Shown here piece by piece: positions 43,351 through 50,728 of a stretch of 64,000 bases of DNA. The DNA comes from Knoellia flava TL1. Lineage in GTDB: Bacteria > Actinomycetota > Actinomycetes > Actinomycetales > Dermatophilaceae. The translations under genes were made by a program, and so were the position numbers. Location of the stretch: assembly GCF_000768675.1 (NCBI RefSeq), contig NZ_AVPI01000067.1, positions 1 to 64,000 of the forward strand, read 5' to 3'. A model generated the notes under the pieces. It was not told the origin of the DNA and did not search any database. It saw only the letters and a program-made list of their open reading frames with translations. Every line of letters starts with the position of its first letter. Within the stretch, counting starts at the first letter, position 1.

Positions 43351-44486
43351 CGCCGCGCGCGGGGAGACAGGACGGCATACACGCGTTCCTGCTCTGCGAC
43401 GGCCCTTCGGATGTCGTATGCCGTCGACCGCTCCCGGGCCGCCTCGCCCATTCGCCTGCGGAGGTCCGCGTCGCCGGCTAGGGTCGTGAGGGCGTCGGCG
43501 AGGGCCTTGGGGTCCCCGGGTGGGACGAGGAGGCCGTGGACGCCGTCCTCGACCTGGTGCGGCAGGCCGCCGACGGTCGTCGCGACGACGGGCAGCCCGC
43601 TGGCGAAGGCTTCCATGACCGCGACCGGGAGCCCTTCGTGGGCCGAGGCGAGGGTGAAGACATCCGCGGCCGCCATGAGGTCGTGGACGTCGCGGCGGAA
43701 GCCGAGCAGCCGGAACCGTTCGCCGAGGCCGAGCGACGCGTGCAGGTCCGTCACCTCGTCGACGAGCGGGCCCTGGCCGACCGCGGCGAAGCGCAGCTGC
43801 GGCTCGCGGTCGAGCGCGATCCGGGCGGCGCGCAGCAGGGTGGGGTAGTCCTTGTTGCGGCGCAGGTTGGCGACGGTGAGCGAGACGACGTCGTCGTCAC
43901 CGGCTCCGAGCTCGGCGCGCAGGGTGCTGCGGGCGTCCTCGCGCGGTCGCACGACGTCGGGGTCGATGCCGTGGATGAGCACCTCGAAGCCGTCGCGGCG
44001 CGAGGGCCAGATCGTGTCGCGGACCTGCTCGCTCACGGCCCAGTGGTGCGTGTCGAGCGGTGCGGTCGCCGCGTTGAGGAGCCGGGTCGGGCGCCGGTGG
44101 CTCGTCCACTCGTTGTGCTCGGTCGTGACGACGACAGGCCGGCGCGACCGCGGGATCGCGCGGGCGAGGAGGCGGGCCGTCGACGCGAGGACGGGGGAGT
44201 GCGCGTGCACGACGTCGACCTCGCCCATGGCCTTGGCGAGGTCGGCGACCCAGCCACCTGGCCGCGTCGTGCGCGCACCGAGTCGCTCGGGGGTGAGGCC
44301 GGCGGCCTCGAGCTCGGGGACGAGGTGCGTCTTGTCCGCCCGCAGGTAGGCGACGCGGTAGTCGAAGCTCTCCCGGTCCACGACCCCGGCGGCGAGCAGG
44401 AGCAGCTGCTCGGCGCCACCGGGGCCGAGGCCCTTGACGAGCCAGAGGACGCGCACGCGCCGGGCGGGCGGGGGAGCAGCAGCCAC
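43347..44486 (-). CDS. GT4-family glycosyltransferase
   Basis: The 379-residue GT-B enzyme has VLWLVKGLGPGGAEQLLLLA (donor-site GGAEQ loop), VDVVHAHSPVLASTARLLA, VVTTEHNEWTSHRRPTRLL, SLTVANLRRNKDYPTLLRAA and the E-x7-E segment TLASAHEGLPVAVMEAFASG. This is the classic GT4 layout. GTG 44486 is the chosen start. It is read alone on the minus strand, divergent from the GNAT gene with 94 bases between them; TAGACT at 44542-44547 is a candidate -10 on the plus strand. Confidence 0.88.
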   Translation of the reverse strand: MAAAPPPARRVRVLWLVKGLGPGGAEQLLLLAAGVVDRESFDYRVAYLRADKTHLVPELEAAGLTPERLGARTTRPGGWVADLAKAMGEVDVVHAHSPVLASTARLLARAIPRSRRPVVVTTEHNEWTSHRRPTRLLNAATAPLDTHHWAVSEQVRDTIWPSRRDGFEVLIHGIDPDVVRPREDARSTLRAELGAGDDDVVSLTVANLRRNKDYPTLLRAARIALDREPQLRFAAVGQGPLVDEVTDLHASLGLGERFRLLGFRRDVHDLMAAADVFTLASAHEGLPVAVMEAFASGLPVVATTVGGLPHQVEDGVHGLLVPPGDPKALADALTTLAGDADLRRRMGEAARERSTAYDIRRAVAEQERVYAVLSPRARR

Positions 44487-44580
44487 TCGCGCCCTCCCTG
44501 CTCGCCTCGCCGAAGCCCGGCGGACGCCCCGTGCGCCGCCCTAGACTCGCTGAGGCTACCAACGACGGACGGGGGCAGGG

Positions 44581-45561
44581 ATGGGTTCGGTCACGGCGCA
44601 GGACCTCGTCGTCAGGCGTGCCGAGCCCGACGACGACGCCACCGTCCTTTCCATGCTGAGGGCGTCGCTGGGCAAGGTCGACGACCCGCACTACGAGTCC
44701 TTCCTCAGGTGGAAGCACCGGGACAATGCCTTCGGTGCCTCACCCGCTTGGGTGGCGCTGCACGACGGCGTCGTCGTGGGCTACCGCACCTTCCTTCGAT
44801 GGGAGTTCCTGCGACCTGACGGCAAGGTCCTGCGGGCGGTCCGTGCCGTCGACACCGCGACCGACCCGGACTACCGGGGCCTCGGGATCTTCCGCACCCT
44901 CACCCTCCAGGGTGTGGCCGAGCTGACGCTGGCCGGGGACGGCATCGTCTTCAACACACCCAACGACCGGAGCCGCCCGGGCTACCTCAAGATGGGCTGG
45001 ACGCTCGCCCGCCGACTGCCCGTCGGCGTCCTGCCCCGCGGTCCGCGCGCGCTCGTGTCGATGGCGACCTCCAAGGTGCCGGCGAGCCTGTGGTCCGAGC
45101 CCACCGACGTCGGCCTCGACGCCCGCGACGCGTTCGCCACACCCGATCTCGCCGAGCAGCTGCTGCGCCACGACACGACGTCCGGCGTGCGAACCCGCCG
45201 GACGCCGGACTACCTCGCCTGGCGCACCCGCTTCGAGCCGCTGCACTACCGGGTGGCCCTCGCGTCCGAGGGGGACCCGTCGGCTGGTGGCGTCGTCTTC
45301 CGGTTGCGTCGCCGCGGAGCCGCGGTCGAGGCCGCGATCCTCGAGCAGCTCGTCCCGGACGTGGCCACAGGGGCCCGTCTCGTCCGTCGGGTCCTCGCCA
45401 ACACCGGGGCGGACTACGCGATCGGGCTGCGCACGGGCCGATCCGCGGGCCTTCTCCCGCTGCCGAAGCAGGGTCCGCTCCTCACCACCCGGCCACTGGC
45501 GGCCTCGCCGCCGTCACCCGGGGAGTGGGCGCTCACGCTCGGTGACGTCGAGCTCTTCTGA
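44581..45561 (+). CDS. GNAT-family N-acetyltransferase
   Basis: The 326-residue protein has an N-terminal GNAT fold: LVVRRAEPDDDATVLSMLRA, WVALHDGVVVGYRTFLRWEF, the acetyl-CoA loop ATDPDYRGLGIFRTLTLQGV (about residues 93-112) and FNTPNDRSRPGYLKMGWTLA. The second half contains a degenerate repeat of the fold, as in double-GNAT proteins. Similar proteins sit in glycan loci and may acetylate an amino sugar. Its last 48 bases overlap the convergent O-antigen ligase-like gene. Confidence 0.8.
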   Translation: MGSVTAQDLVVRRAEPDDDATVLSMLRASLGKVDDPHYESFLRWKHRDNAFGASPAWVALHDGVVVGYRTFLRWEFLRPDGKVLRAVRAVDTATDPDYRGLGIFRTLTLQGVAELTLAGDGIVFNTPNDRSRPGYLKMGWTLARRLPVGVLPRGPRALVSMATSKVPASLWSEPTDVGLDARDAFATPDLAEQLLRHDTTSGVRTRRTPDYLAWRTRFEPLHYRVALASEGDPSAGGVVFRLRRRGAAVEAAILEQLVPDVATGARLVRRVLANTGADYAIGLRTGRSAGLLPLPKQGPLLTTRPLAASPPSPGEWALTLGDVELF

Positions 45562-46581
45562 GCGAGCACTCGCGCCGGCCCAACCCACGACGGCGCCGGC
45601 GAGGAGGACGACCGGCCCGAACTCGACGAGGTGGTCAGCGGTGGAGTGGACGAAGAGGGCGGTCCAGGCGGCCGCACCCACGACCGCCTCGGCAGCATTG
45701 CCGCGCGCGACCCAGAGGAGGCCGGCGAGGCCGACGAGGGCGAGGAACCCCACGCCGACCCAACCTGTCTCGGCCCCGAGCTGGAGCACGGACGAGTGCG
45801 CGGCCAAGGTGTCAGGATCTCGCGACAGCGAGGTCGATTGCGCGAACGACCCCGGGCCCGATCCTGCGAGCGGCTGTGCCCGCCAGAGGGCGACGGCGTC
45901 GTGCCAGAGCTGCTCACGCACGGGGTCGAAGGCCGCCACCGCCCATCCCGGGAAGGCGGGAGCGCGCGCCGCCTGCACGATCACGGTTCCGGCGACCGCG
46001 CAGGTGAGCGCTCCGAGTCCCGTCGCAGCGAGGCGCCACCAGGTCGCAGTGGGACGGCGCCGGACGGCGATCGCGACTGCGAGCAGCACCTGCAGCACCA
46101 CCGCGACCCCGGCTGCGGACCGGTTGAGGACGACGGCGGATGCGGCGAGCAGGATGGTGGCGACGAGCAGTGCGTGCGACCCCCGGTCCGCCTCGCGCCC
46201 CGTGACCCCGGCTCCATCGGTGGGCCGTGCGAGGAGCGCGAGCCCTGCGAGTGCGGCCAGCTGCACCGCCATCGCGGCGTTGGCGTTGGCGTAGCCGAGC
46301 GGCGCCTTGCCGGGCTCGACGACGAGCACTGCGCCGAGGACGAGTGCGCACGACGTGACGAGCAGCGCGACGGGCATGCCCGGCGACAGGGCGTGCCGCC
46401 GCAGGGTCATGCCCGCGACGACACCGGCGACGAGGACCGGTGGACACAGCAGGTAGGGGAGGGCCGGCCGGAGGCCGAGGTCGGCGCGCGCCGCGCCTGC
46501 GAGGGACCAGAGCATCCACGAGGCCAGCACGGCCAGGACGAGCGCCCCGGTCCAGCCGACGTCACGCCACAGACGGTGCAC
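45514..46581 (-). CDS. O-antigen ligase/polymerase-family membrane protein (Wzy_C)
   Basis: The 355-residue protein has about ten transmembrane helices and the Wzy_C loop WHDAVALWRAQPLAGSGPGS with FAQSTSLSRDPDTLAAHSSV then LQLGAETGWVG, where the conserved Gly-x-Gly and His mark the family. It should polymerise repeat units or transfer finished glycan to an acceptor outside the membrane. GTG 46581 is the start, 15 bases after the epimerase stop, so both genes are one operon. The 3' end overlaps the GNAT gene. Confidence 0.85.
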   Translation of the reverse strand: MHRLWRDVGWTGALVLAVLASWMLWSLAGAARADLGLRPALPYLLCPPVLVAGVVAGMTLRRHALSPGMPVALLVTSCALVLGAVLVVEPGKAPLGYANANAAMAVQLAALAGLALLARPTDGAGVTGREADRGSHALLVATILLAASAVVLNRSAAGVAVVLQVLLAVAIAVRRRPTATWWRLAATGLGALTCAVAGTVIVQAARAPAFPGWAVAAFDPVREQLWHDAVALWRAQPLAGSGPGSFAQSTSLSRDPDTLAAHSSVLQLGAETGWVGVGFLALVGLAGLLWVARGNAAEAVVGAAAWTALFVHSTADHLVEFGPVVLLAGAVVGWAGASARSEELDVTERERPLPG

Positions 46582-46596
46582 GACGGCGTGCCCGGG

Positions 46597-47538
46597 TCAG
46601 TCGTCGTCGGGGAGAGTCCGGAACCATTCCACGGTCGCTCGCAGGCCGTCGCGAAGCGGCACGGGCTCCACGTCGGGGAAGTGGGAGAGCAGCCGGGAGT
46701 TGTCGGCCTGAGAGTCGCGGACGTCACCCGCGCGGGGCTCGACGTGCTCGACCTCCGGCCGGAAGCCCAGGATCTCCTCGAGCTCGTCGACGACGCCGTT
46801 GAGAGAGGTGCGGCTGCCGAAGGCGAGGTTGACCGGTTCGAGGTCGGTGACCCTGCGCACCACGGCGTCGGCGAGCACCCGGGTGACCGTGCCGACGAAC
46901 GTGAAGTCGCGGGTCTGCCCACCGTCGCCGTGGATGGTGAGGGGTCGTCCGCGCCGCGCGGCGTCGATGAAGGTCGGGAGCACGGCGGCGTAGGCGTGCC
47001 CGGCCGCCTGCAGGGGCCCGTAGACGTTGAAGAACCGGAAGGCGATCGTGGGCAGGCCGTAGGTGTGCCCGAAGGACAACGTGTAGGCCTCGGTCGCCTG
47101 CTTGCTCACGGCATACGGGGAGATCGGGGCGGTGCGCATGCTCTCGCGCTTGGGCAGCTCGCGGTTCGCTCCGTAGACCGACGACGACGAGGCCGAGACG
47201 ACATGCAGGCCGCCGGCACGTCGGGCGGCCTGGAGGACCTCGAGGGTGCCCGTGGCATTGGCGTGGTGCGATGCGAGCGGGTCACGCACGGACCGCGGCA
47301 CCGACGGCAGCGCACCGAGGTGGACGACCGCGTCGGCACCCTCGCAGGCGGCGTCGAGGATGTCGGGGTCGAGGATGGTGCCTTCGAGGAGGGTCACACC
47401 GGTGCCGGCGAGGTTGTCCTTCGAACCGGTCGACAGGTCGTCGAGGGCGACGACCTCGTCGACCTCGTCGCGCCGCAGCAGCTCGCGTCCGAGGTTCGCG
47501 CCGATGAACCCCGCCCCGCCGGTCACGACGACCTTCAC
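46597..47538 (-). CDS. NAD-dependent sugar epimerase/dehydratase (extended SDR)
   Basis: The 313-residue extended SDR has VVVTGGAGFIGANLGRELLR, the active-site region SASSSSVYGANRELPKRESM and the catalytic SPYAVSKQATEAY (Tyr near 140), and RFFNVYGPLQAAGHAYAAVL. The pattern matches UDP-glucose/UDP-GlcNAc 4-epimerases of glycan loci. It supplies galactose- or GalNAc-type donors (inference). It starts with GTG 47538 preceded by GGGGGTGG and is the first gene of the minus-strand pair with the ligase-like gene. Confidence 0.88.
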   Translation of the reverse strand: MKVVVTGGAGFIGANLGRELLRRDEVDEVVALDDLSTGSKDNLAGTGVTLLEGTILDPDILDAACEGADAVVHLGALPSVPRSVRDPLASHHANATGTLEVLQAARRAGGLHVVSASSSSVYGANRELPKRESMRTAPISPYAVSKQATEAYTLSFGHTYGLPTIAFRFFNVYGPLQAAGHAYAAVLPTFIDAARRGRPLTIHGDGGQTRDFTFVGTVTRVLADAVVRRVTDLEPVNLAFGSRTSLNGVVDELEEILGFRPEVEHVEPRAGDVRDSQADNSRLLSHFPDVEPVPLRDGLRATVEWFRTLPDDD

Positions 47539-47624
47539 GTGCCACCCCCACGAGCGAACGGTGCCCTCGTCGGGCCGGACGCCCGCAGGTTATCAGCGGG
47601 CGGACAGGCGCACGGGTGACTCGC

Positions 47625-47630
47625 TAATGT
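47625..47630 (+). promoter_or_regulatory. -10 box (TAATGT), leaderless promoter of the nucleotidyltransferase-PqqD operon
   Basis: TAATGT ends six bases before GTG 47637, within the 98-base divergent gap with the epimerase gene. Confidence 0.5.
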
Positions 47631-47636
47631 CGTGGC

Positions 47637-48509
47637 GTGGACGACCCCGTCATGCCTCGGTCGGTCGGCATCCGCTTCTCGCACGCCACCCTCCAGGTGC
47701 TTGCCGAGGACTCGGGGGTCGACCTGCTGCATGTGAAGGGGCCGTCCGTCGACGACCGCCTCGCCGGTGGAGAGCGGCAGAGCATCGATGCCGACGTCCT
47801 CGTGCGGCCCAGCCACGTGCACCGGCTTCTCTCGGCGATGCATGGCCACGGGTGGACGACGATGTACCGCTTCGAGGACGGTTCCGCCTTCGAGCACGCG
47901 TCGACCTTGGTCCATGCCGTGCTCGCACCGGTCGACGTGCACCGCAGCTTCCCGGGGGTCGACGGTGGGGAGGCCGCCTTCGACCGGCTGTGGGCCGACC
48001 GACACGTCTCGGACATCGCGGGAGTCGCGTGCCCCGTGCCCTCGCTGGCCGCGCAGCGGCTCCTGCTCATCGTCCACGCCGCGAGGGCCGGCGCGCTGGC
48101 CTCGCCCGACGTCCGTCGCAGCTGGGACGAGGCCACCGACGAGGAGCGTGAGGAGCTTCTGGCCCTGGCGCGCGACGTGGGCGCCGAGGTGGCGCTCGCG
48201 GCTGGGACCGGTCGCCTCGGCGGTTTCACCGACAGGCCCGGTCACGACCTGTGGCGGGTGCTCTCCACCCGGGAGACCTCTCGGGCCCGGATCCTGCTGG
48301 CCAGGGTCCGTGCCGCACCCACGCGACGGGCGAAGGTCCGCACGACCATCCACCTGCTCGTGCCGAACCGGCGACGGATGGAGCGGCGCCTCGGCAGGCC
48401 TCCGACGCCACGCGAGCTCGCTGCGGCATACTTCTCGCGATCCCGTGCTGGGGCACGTGAGTTGGTCATACTGCTTCGGGCCGCGGCCCGGGAGAGGAGA
48501 GGCCGGTGA
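47637..48509 (+). CDS. Nucleotidyltransferase-family protein associated with PqqD
   Basis: The 290-residue protein has LLHVKGPSVDDRLAGGERQS followed by IDADVLVRPSHVHRLLSAMH, the G(P/S)..D.R and DxDxLV pattern of the NTP_transf_5 nucleotidyltransferase group. It continues VHAVLAPVDVHRSFPGVDGG and SLAAQRLLLIVHAARAG. Members of this group are found beside PqqD-like genes, often in polysaccharide loci and with an HprK-like kinase; no such kinase is present here. The substrate is unknown. It overlaps the PqqD-like gene by four bases (GTGA), so the two products are probably made together. Confidence 0.78.
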   Translation: MDDPVMPRSVGIRFSHATLQVLAEDSGVDLLHVKGPSVDDRLAGGERQSIDADVLVRPSHVHRLLSAMHGHGWTTMYRFEDGSAFEHASTLVHAVLAPVDVHRSFPGVDGGEAAFDRLWADRHVSDIAGVACPVPSLAAQRLLLIVHAARAGALASPDVRRSWDEATDEEREELLALARDVGAEVALAAGTGRLGGFTDRPGHDLWRVLSTRETSRARILLARVRAAPTRRAKVRTTIHLLVPNRRRMERRLGRPPTPRELAAAYFSRSRAGARELVILLRAAARERRGR

Positions 48510-48778
48510 CGGCCTACTCCGTCCCAGAGCGAGTCGCCCACGTCGAGCGCGACGACGACGGCCTGCCCCAGGTCTTCCTCATGCGACTTCCCGACGGACC
48601 GCCGGTGGCCCTCGAGGGCACGGCCGCCCTCATCTGGACCTTCGCCGCCGAGGGCGAGACGGACGTGGCCGCCGCCGTCGCCCGCGCGATGGGCCTGGCA
48701 CGCGAGCAGATTGTCGAGGACGTCGAGGCCTACCTCGTCCGCCTCGTCGAGACCGGCCTGCTGGCTTGCACTGACTAG
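48506..48778 (+). CDS. PqqD-family small protein (RiPP-recognition-element fold)
   Basis: The 90-residue protein has the PqqD/RRE layout: a beta-hairpin with VFLMRLPDGPPVALEGTAAL, then IWTFAAEGETDVAAAVARAM and a C-terminal helix pair VEDVEAYLVRLVETGLL. PqqD-like domains bind leader peptides for modifying enzymes in ribosomal peptide pathways. Here no radical SAM or precursor gene is seen, and the partner is the overlapping nucleotidyltransferase gene. That combination is known from polysaccharide loci but its role is not established. A hairpin follows. Confidence 0.85.
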   Translation: MTAYSVPERVAHVERDDDGLPQVFLMRLPDGPPVALEGTAALIWTFAAEGETDVAAAVARAMGLAREQIVEDVEAYLVRLVETGLLACTD

Positions 48779-48805
48779 CCCCACTGAGGACTCCGGGATG
48801 GTCAA

Positions 48806-48830
48806 GGTGGGCCTATTTGGGGCCCCCACC
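48806..48830 (+). terminator. Hairpin after the PqqD-like gene
   Basis: GGTGGG (48806-48811) pairs with CCCACC (48825-48830), with further CC/GG pairs inside. It separates the PqqD-like operon from the Tat-exported protein gene. Confidence 0.45.
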
Positions 48831-48910
48831 CCACGAATGCCGGACAGCGCCTTGCGTCCGGGACTACCTTCGCACTGCTGGCCGACTGACCATTTCCAGG
48901 GGAGAGTCCG

Positions 48911-49543
48911 ATGACCGAACAGCGCGAGGAACGGCGCATTTCACGGCGCACCATCGCCAAGGGAGCAGCGTGGACGGTGCCCGCCGTGCCGCTGGTCATG
49001 GCCACTCCCGCTTACGCCGCCTCCGGGGGCGGGCCGACAGGCAACTTCCTCGGGGCGTGCAAGCAGCCGGGCAACTCGTGCGAGCCGTATGGCTTCAACA
49101 AGGGCTACTCCTTCCTCGTGAGCGTGACGAACACATCGACGAAGCCCATCTACGTCTACACGCGGGCCACCGGCGACCTCACGCCGATCTTCAGCATCGT
49201 CACCAGTTCGCAGTCGGGGGTCACCTTCGCCTACGGCGACGCCGTCCAGTACGAGCCGCAGGTCGGCGAGCCGCCGGTCTACACTCCGCTTCCGACGAGC
49301 ATCCTCATCCAGCCCGGTCAGACGGTTCAGCTCATCATCGACGCCTCCAGCAGCAACAGTGCGAACTTCACAGCGTCGGGCAACCTCTACCTTGCGTGGG
49401 GCCACACGTCGACGCCGGGATCCGACCCCGATCACCCCTATGTGCCCAAGCCGCCGGCAACGAACTTCGGCGAGGGCTGGATCAGGATCCCGTTCTCGAC
49501 CACGTTCCCGCCGTGCGACAAGGATCGCTACTGCGTCCCGTGA
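48911..49543 (+). CDS. Tat-exported protein of unknown function
   Basis: The 210-residue protein starts with a twin-arginine signal, RRISRRTIAKGAAWTVPAVP then LVMATPAYAAS, cleaved near residue 38. The mature part is predicted to be beta-rich and has four cysteines in two close pairs (ACKQPGNSC and PCDKDRYC), probably disulfides. SFLVSVTNTSTKPIYVYTRA and a later LIQPGQTVQLIIDAS resemble Ig- or DUF11-like beta domains. No family name can be given. A GGGGAGAG site lies a few bases before ATG 48911. The protein at 54.2-54.7 kb has a related signal style (AWSLPAVHVV). Confidence 0.75.
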   Translation: MTEQREERRISRRTIAKGAAWTVPAVPLVMATPAYAASGGGPTGNFLGACKQPGNSCEPYGFNKGYSFLVSVTNTSTKPIYVYTRATGDLTPIFSIVTSSQSGVTFAYGDAVQYEPQVGEPPVYTPLPTSILIQPGQTVQLIIDASSSNSANFTASGNLYLAWGHTSTPGSDPDHPYVPKPPATNFGEGWIRIPFSTTFPPCDKDRYCVP

Positions 49544-49558
49544 CCGCGGACGCTGACT

Positions 49559-50164
49559 GTGGCAGCGAGCGTGGCTGTGACACGGCGTGCTCGTCGGCGC
49601 TCCCCTCTTGGGGCGCTCAACGTTCTCTTCGTGTGCACTGCCAACATCAGCCGGTCGCCATACGCCGAGCACCGGGCGAGGCAGCTCGCGGGGGAGTTGT
49701 CGACGTCGTTGCCCTTGGACGTCTCCAGCGCCGGAGTGCCGGGCTTCCCGGGCAACGCCATGGACCCGACCATGGCCCGCGAGCTCGAGTCGCGCGGGGC
49801 CCACGGCCACGGGCACCTCAGCCGGGCCGTGTCCGCCGAGATCCTCGACGCCGCCGACGTCGTGCTCACCCTCGAGTTCGCGCACCGGCTCCGCATCACT
49901 GAGCGGTGGCCCGAGCACGCGCCGAAGGTCTTCGGGCTGCGGCAGCTCGCCGACGCCCTCGGTCGCAGCCCAGCCGACGGCGAAGGGCTGGCCGCCCTCG
50001 ACGCCGCCCTCGCCGTGAGCCGCCCGGACAGCCTGAGCTGGGACGTGGCCGACCCGTTCCGGCAGGGGACGTCGGCCGCACGCCGATGCGCCGCCGAGAT
50101 CGACGAGGCCCTTCACGTCATCGTGCCGCGACTGACCGGCATACGGGTCGCCTCCGGCAATTAG
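49559..50164 (+). CDS. Low-molecular-weight protein-tyrosine phosphatase
   Basis: The 201-residue enzyme has the phosphate loop VCTANISRSP (C26 and R32, C-x5-R) and the late general-acid Asp in SWDVADPFRQ. VDVSSAGVPGFPGNAMDPTM-like spacing also fits the family. In polysaccharide loci these phosphatases dephosphorylate the BY-kinase; here the kinase is about 8 kb upstream. GTG 49559 is taken as start, with GTG 49571 as an in-frame alternative. The first 18 residues are Arg-rich. Confidence 0.88.
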   Translation: MAASVAVTRRARRRSPLGALNVLFVCTANISRSPYAEHRARQLAGELSTSLPLDVSSAGVPGFPGNAMDPTMARELESRGAHGHGHLSRAVSAEILDAADVVLTLEFAHRLRITERWPEHAPKVFGLRQLADALGRSPADGEGLAALDAALAVSRPDSLSWDVADPFRQGTSAARRCAAEIDEALHVIVPRLTGIRVASGN

Positions 50165-50184
50165 GGGCACGCGAGGCGCGCTGC

Positions 50185-50190
50185 TAACCT
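50185..50190 (+). promoter_or_regulatory. -10 box (TAACCT) of rpsO
   Basis: TAACCT would start a leader of about 85-90 bases before rpsO, which could hold an S15-binding site as in other bacteria. No specific fold was recognised. Confidence 0.45.
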
Positions 50191-50283
50191 TGGGGGGCCG
50201 TGAGAACCGGCCGCGGACCCAGAGAGCCCCGGTGAACCAGCCCGGGAGCGCCGCGCAACCGCCAGAGAAGGAGTCAGTCGCCC

Positions 50284-50553
50284 ATGCCTTTGGACGCAGA
50301 CGTCAAGAAGAAGATCATGTCCGAGTACGCCACGACCGAGGGCGACACCGGCTCCCCCGAGGTCCAGATCGCGCTCCTCACCCAGCGCATCCTCGACCTC
50401 ACCGAGCACTCCCGCGAGCACAAGCACGACCACCACAGCCGTCGTGGCCTGCTGCTCCTCGTCGGCCGCCGCCGTCGCCTGCTCCGCTACCTCGAGAGCA
50501 TCGACATCGAGCGCTACCGCTCGCTGATCAAGCGCCTCGGCCTGCGTCGCTGA
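50284..50553 (+). CDS. rpsO: 30S ribosomal protein S15
   Basis: The 89-residue protein matches S15 from end to end: [20 protein letters not shown], then [40 protein letters not shown] and [20 protein letters not shown]. It binds 16S rRNA in the small subunit. AAGGAG lies 12 bases before the ATG. It precedes pnp in the usual bacterial order, with an intrinsic terminator between. Confidence 0.98.
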   Translation: MPLDADVKKKIMSEYATTEGDTGSPEVQIALLTQRILDLTEHSREHKHDHHSRRGLLLLVGRRRRLLRYLESIDIERYRSLIKRLGLRR

Positions 50554-50572
50554 CGCCCCCGATTTCCGTCGG

Positions 50573-50605
50573 AGCGGCTCTCCACTCCTGGAGGGCCGCT
50601 CTTTC
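50573..50605 (+). terminator. Intrinsic terminator between rpsO and pnp
   Basis: AGCGGCTCTCCA (50573-50584) pairs with 50589-50600 (one G-U pair) around a four-base loop, followed by CTTTC. Confidence 0.8.
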
Positions 50606-50728
50606 GGATGTGTAGGGCCACGCCCTGCGACAACTTCATAGCGACACCAGCACCCAGCACCACCAGAAGACCGCCCGTGCACAACGACGATGCACGAGGT
50701 TCGCAGGAACTCAAGAAAAGGAGGACCC

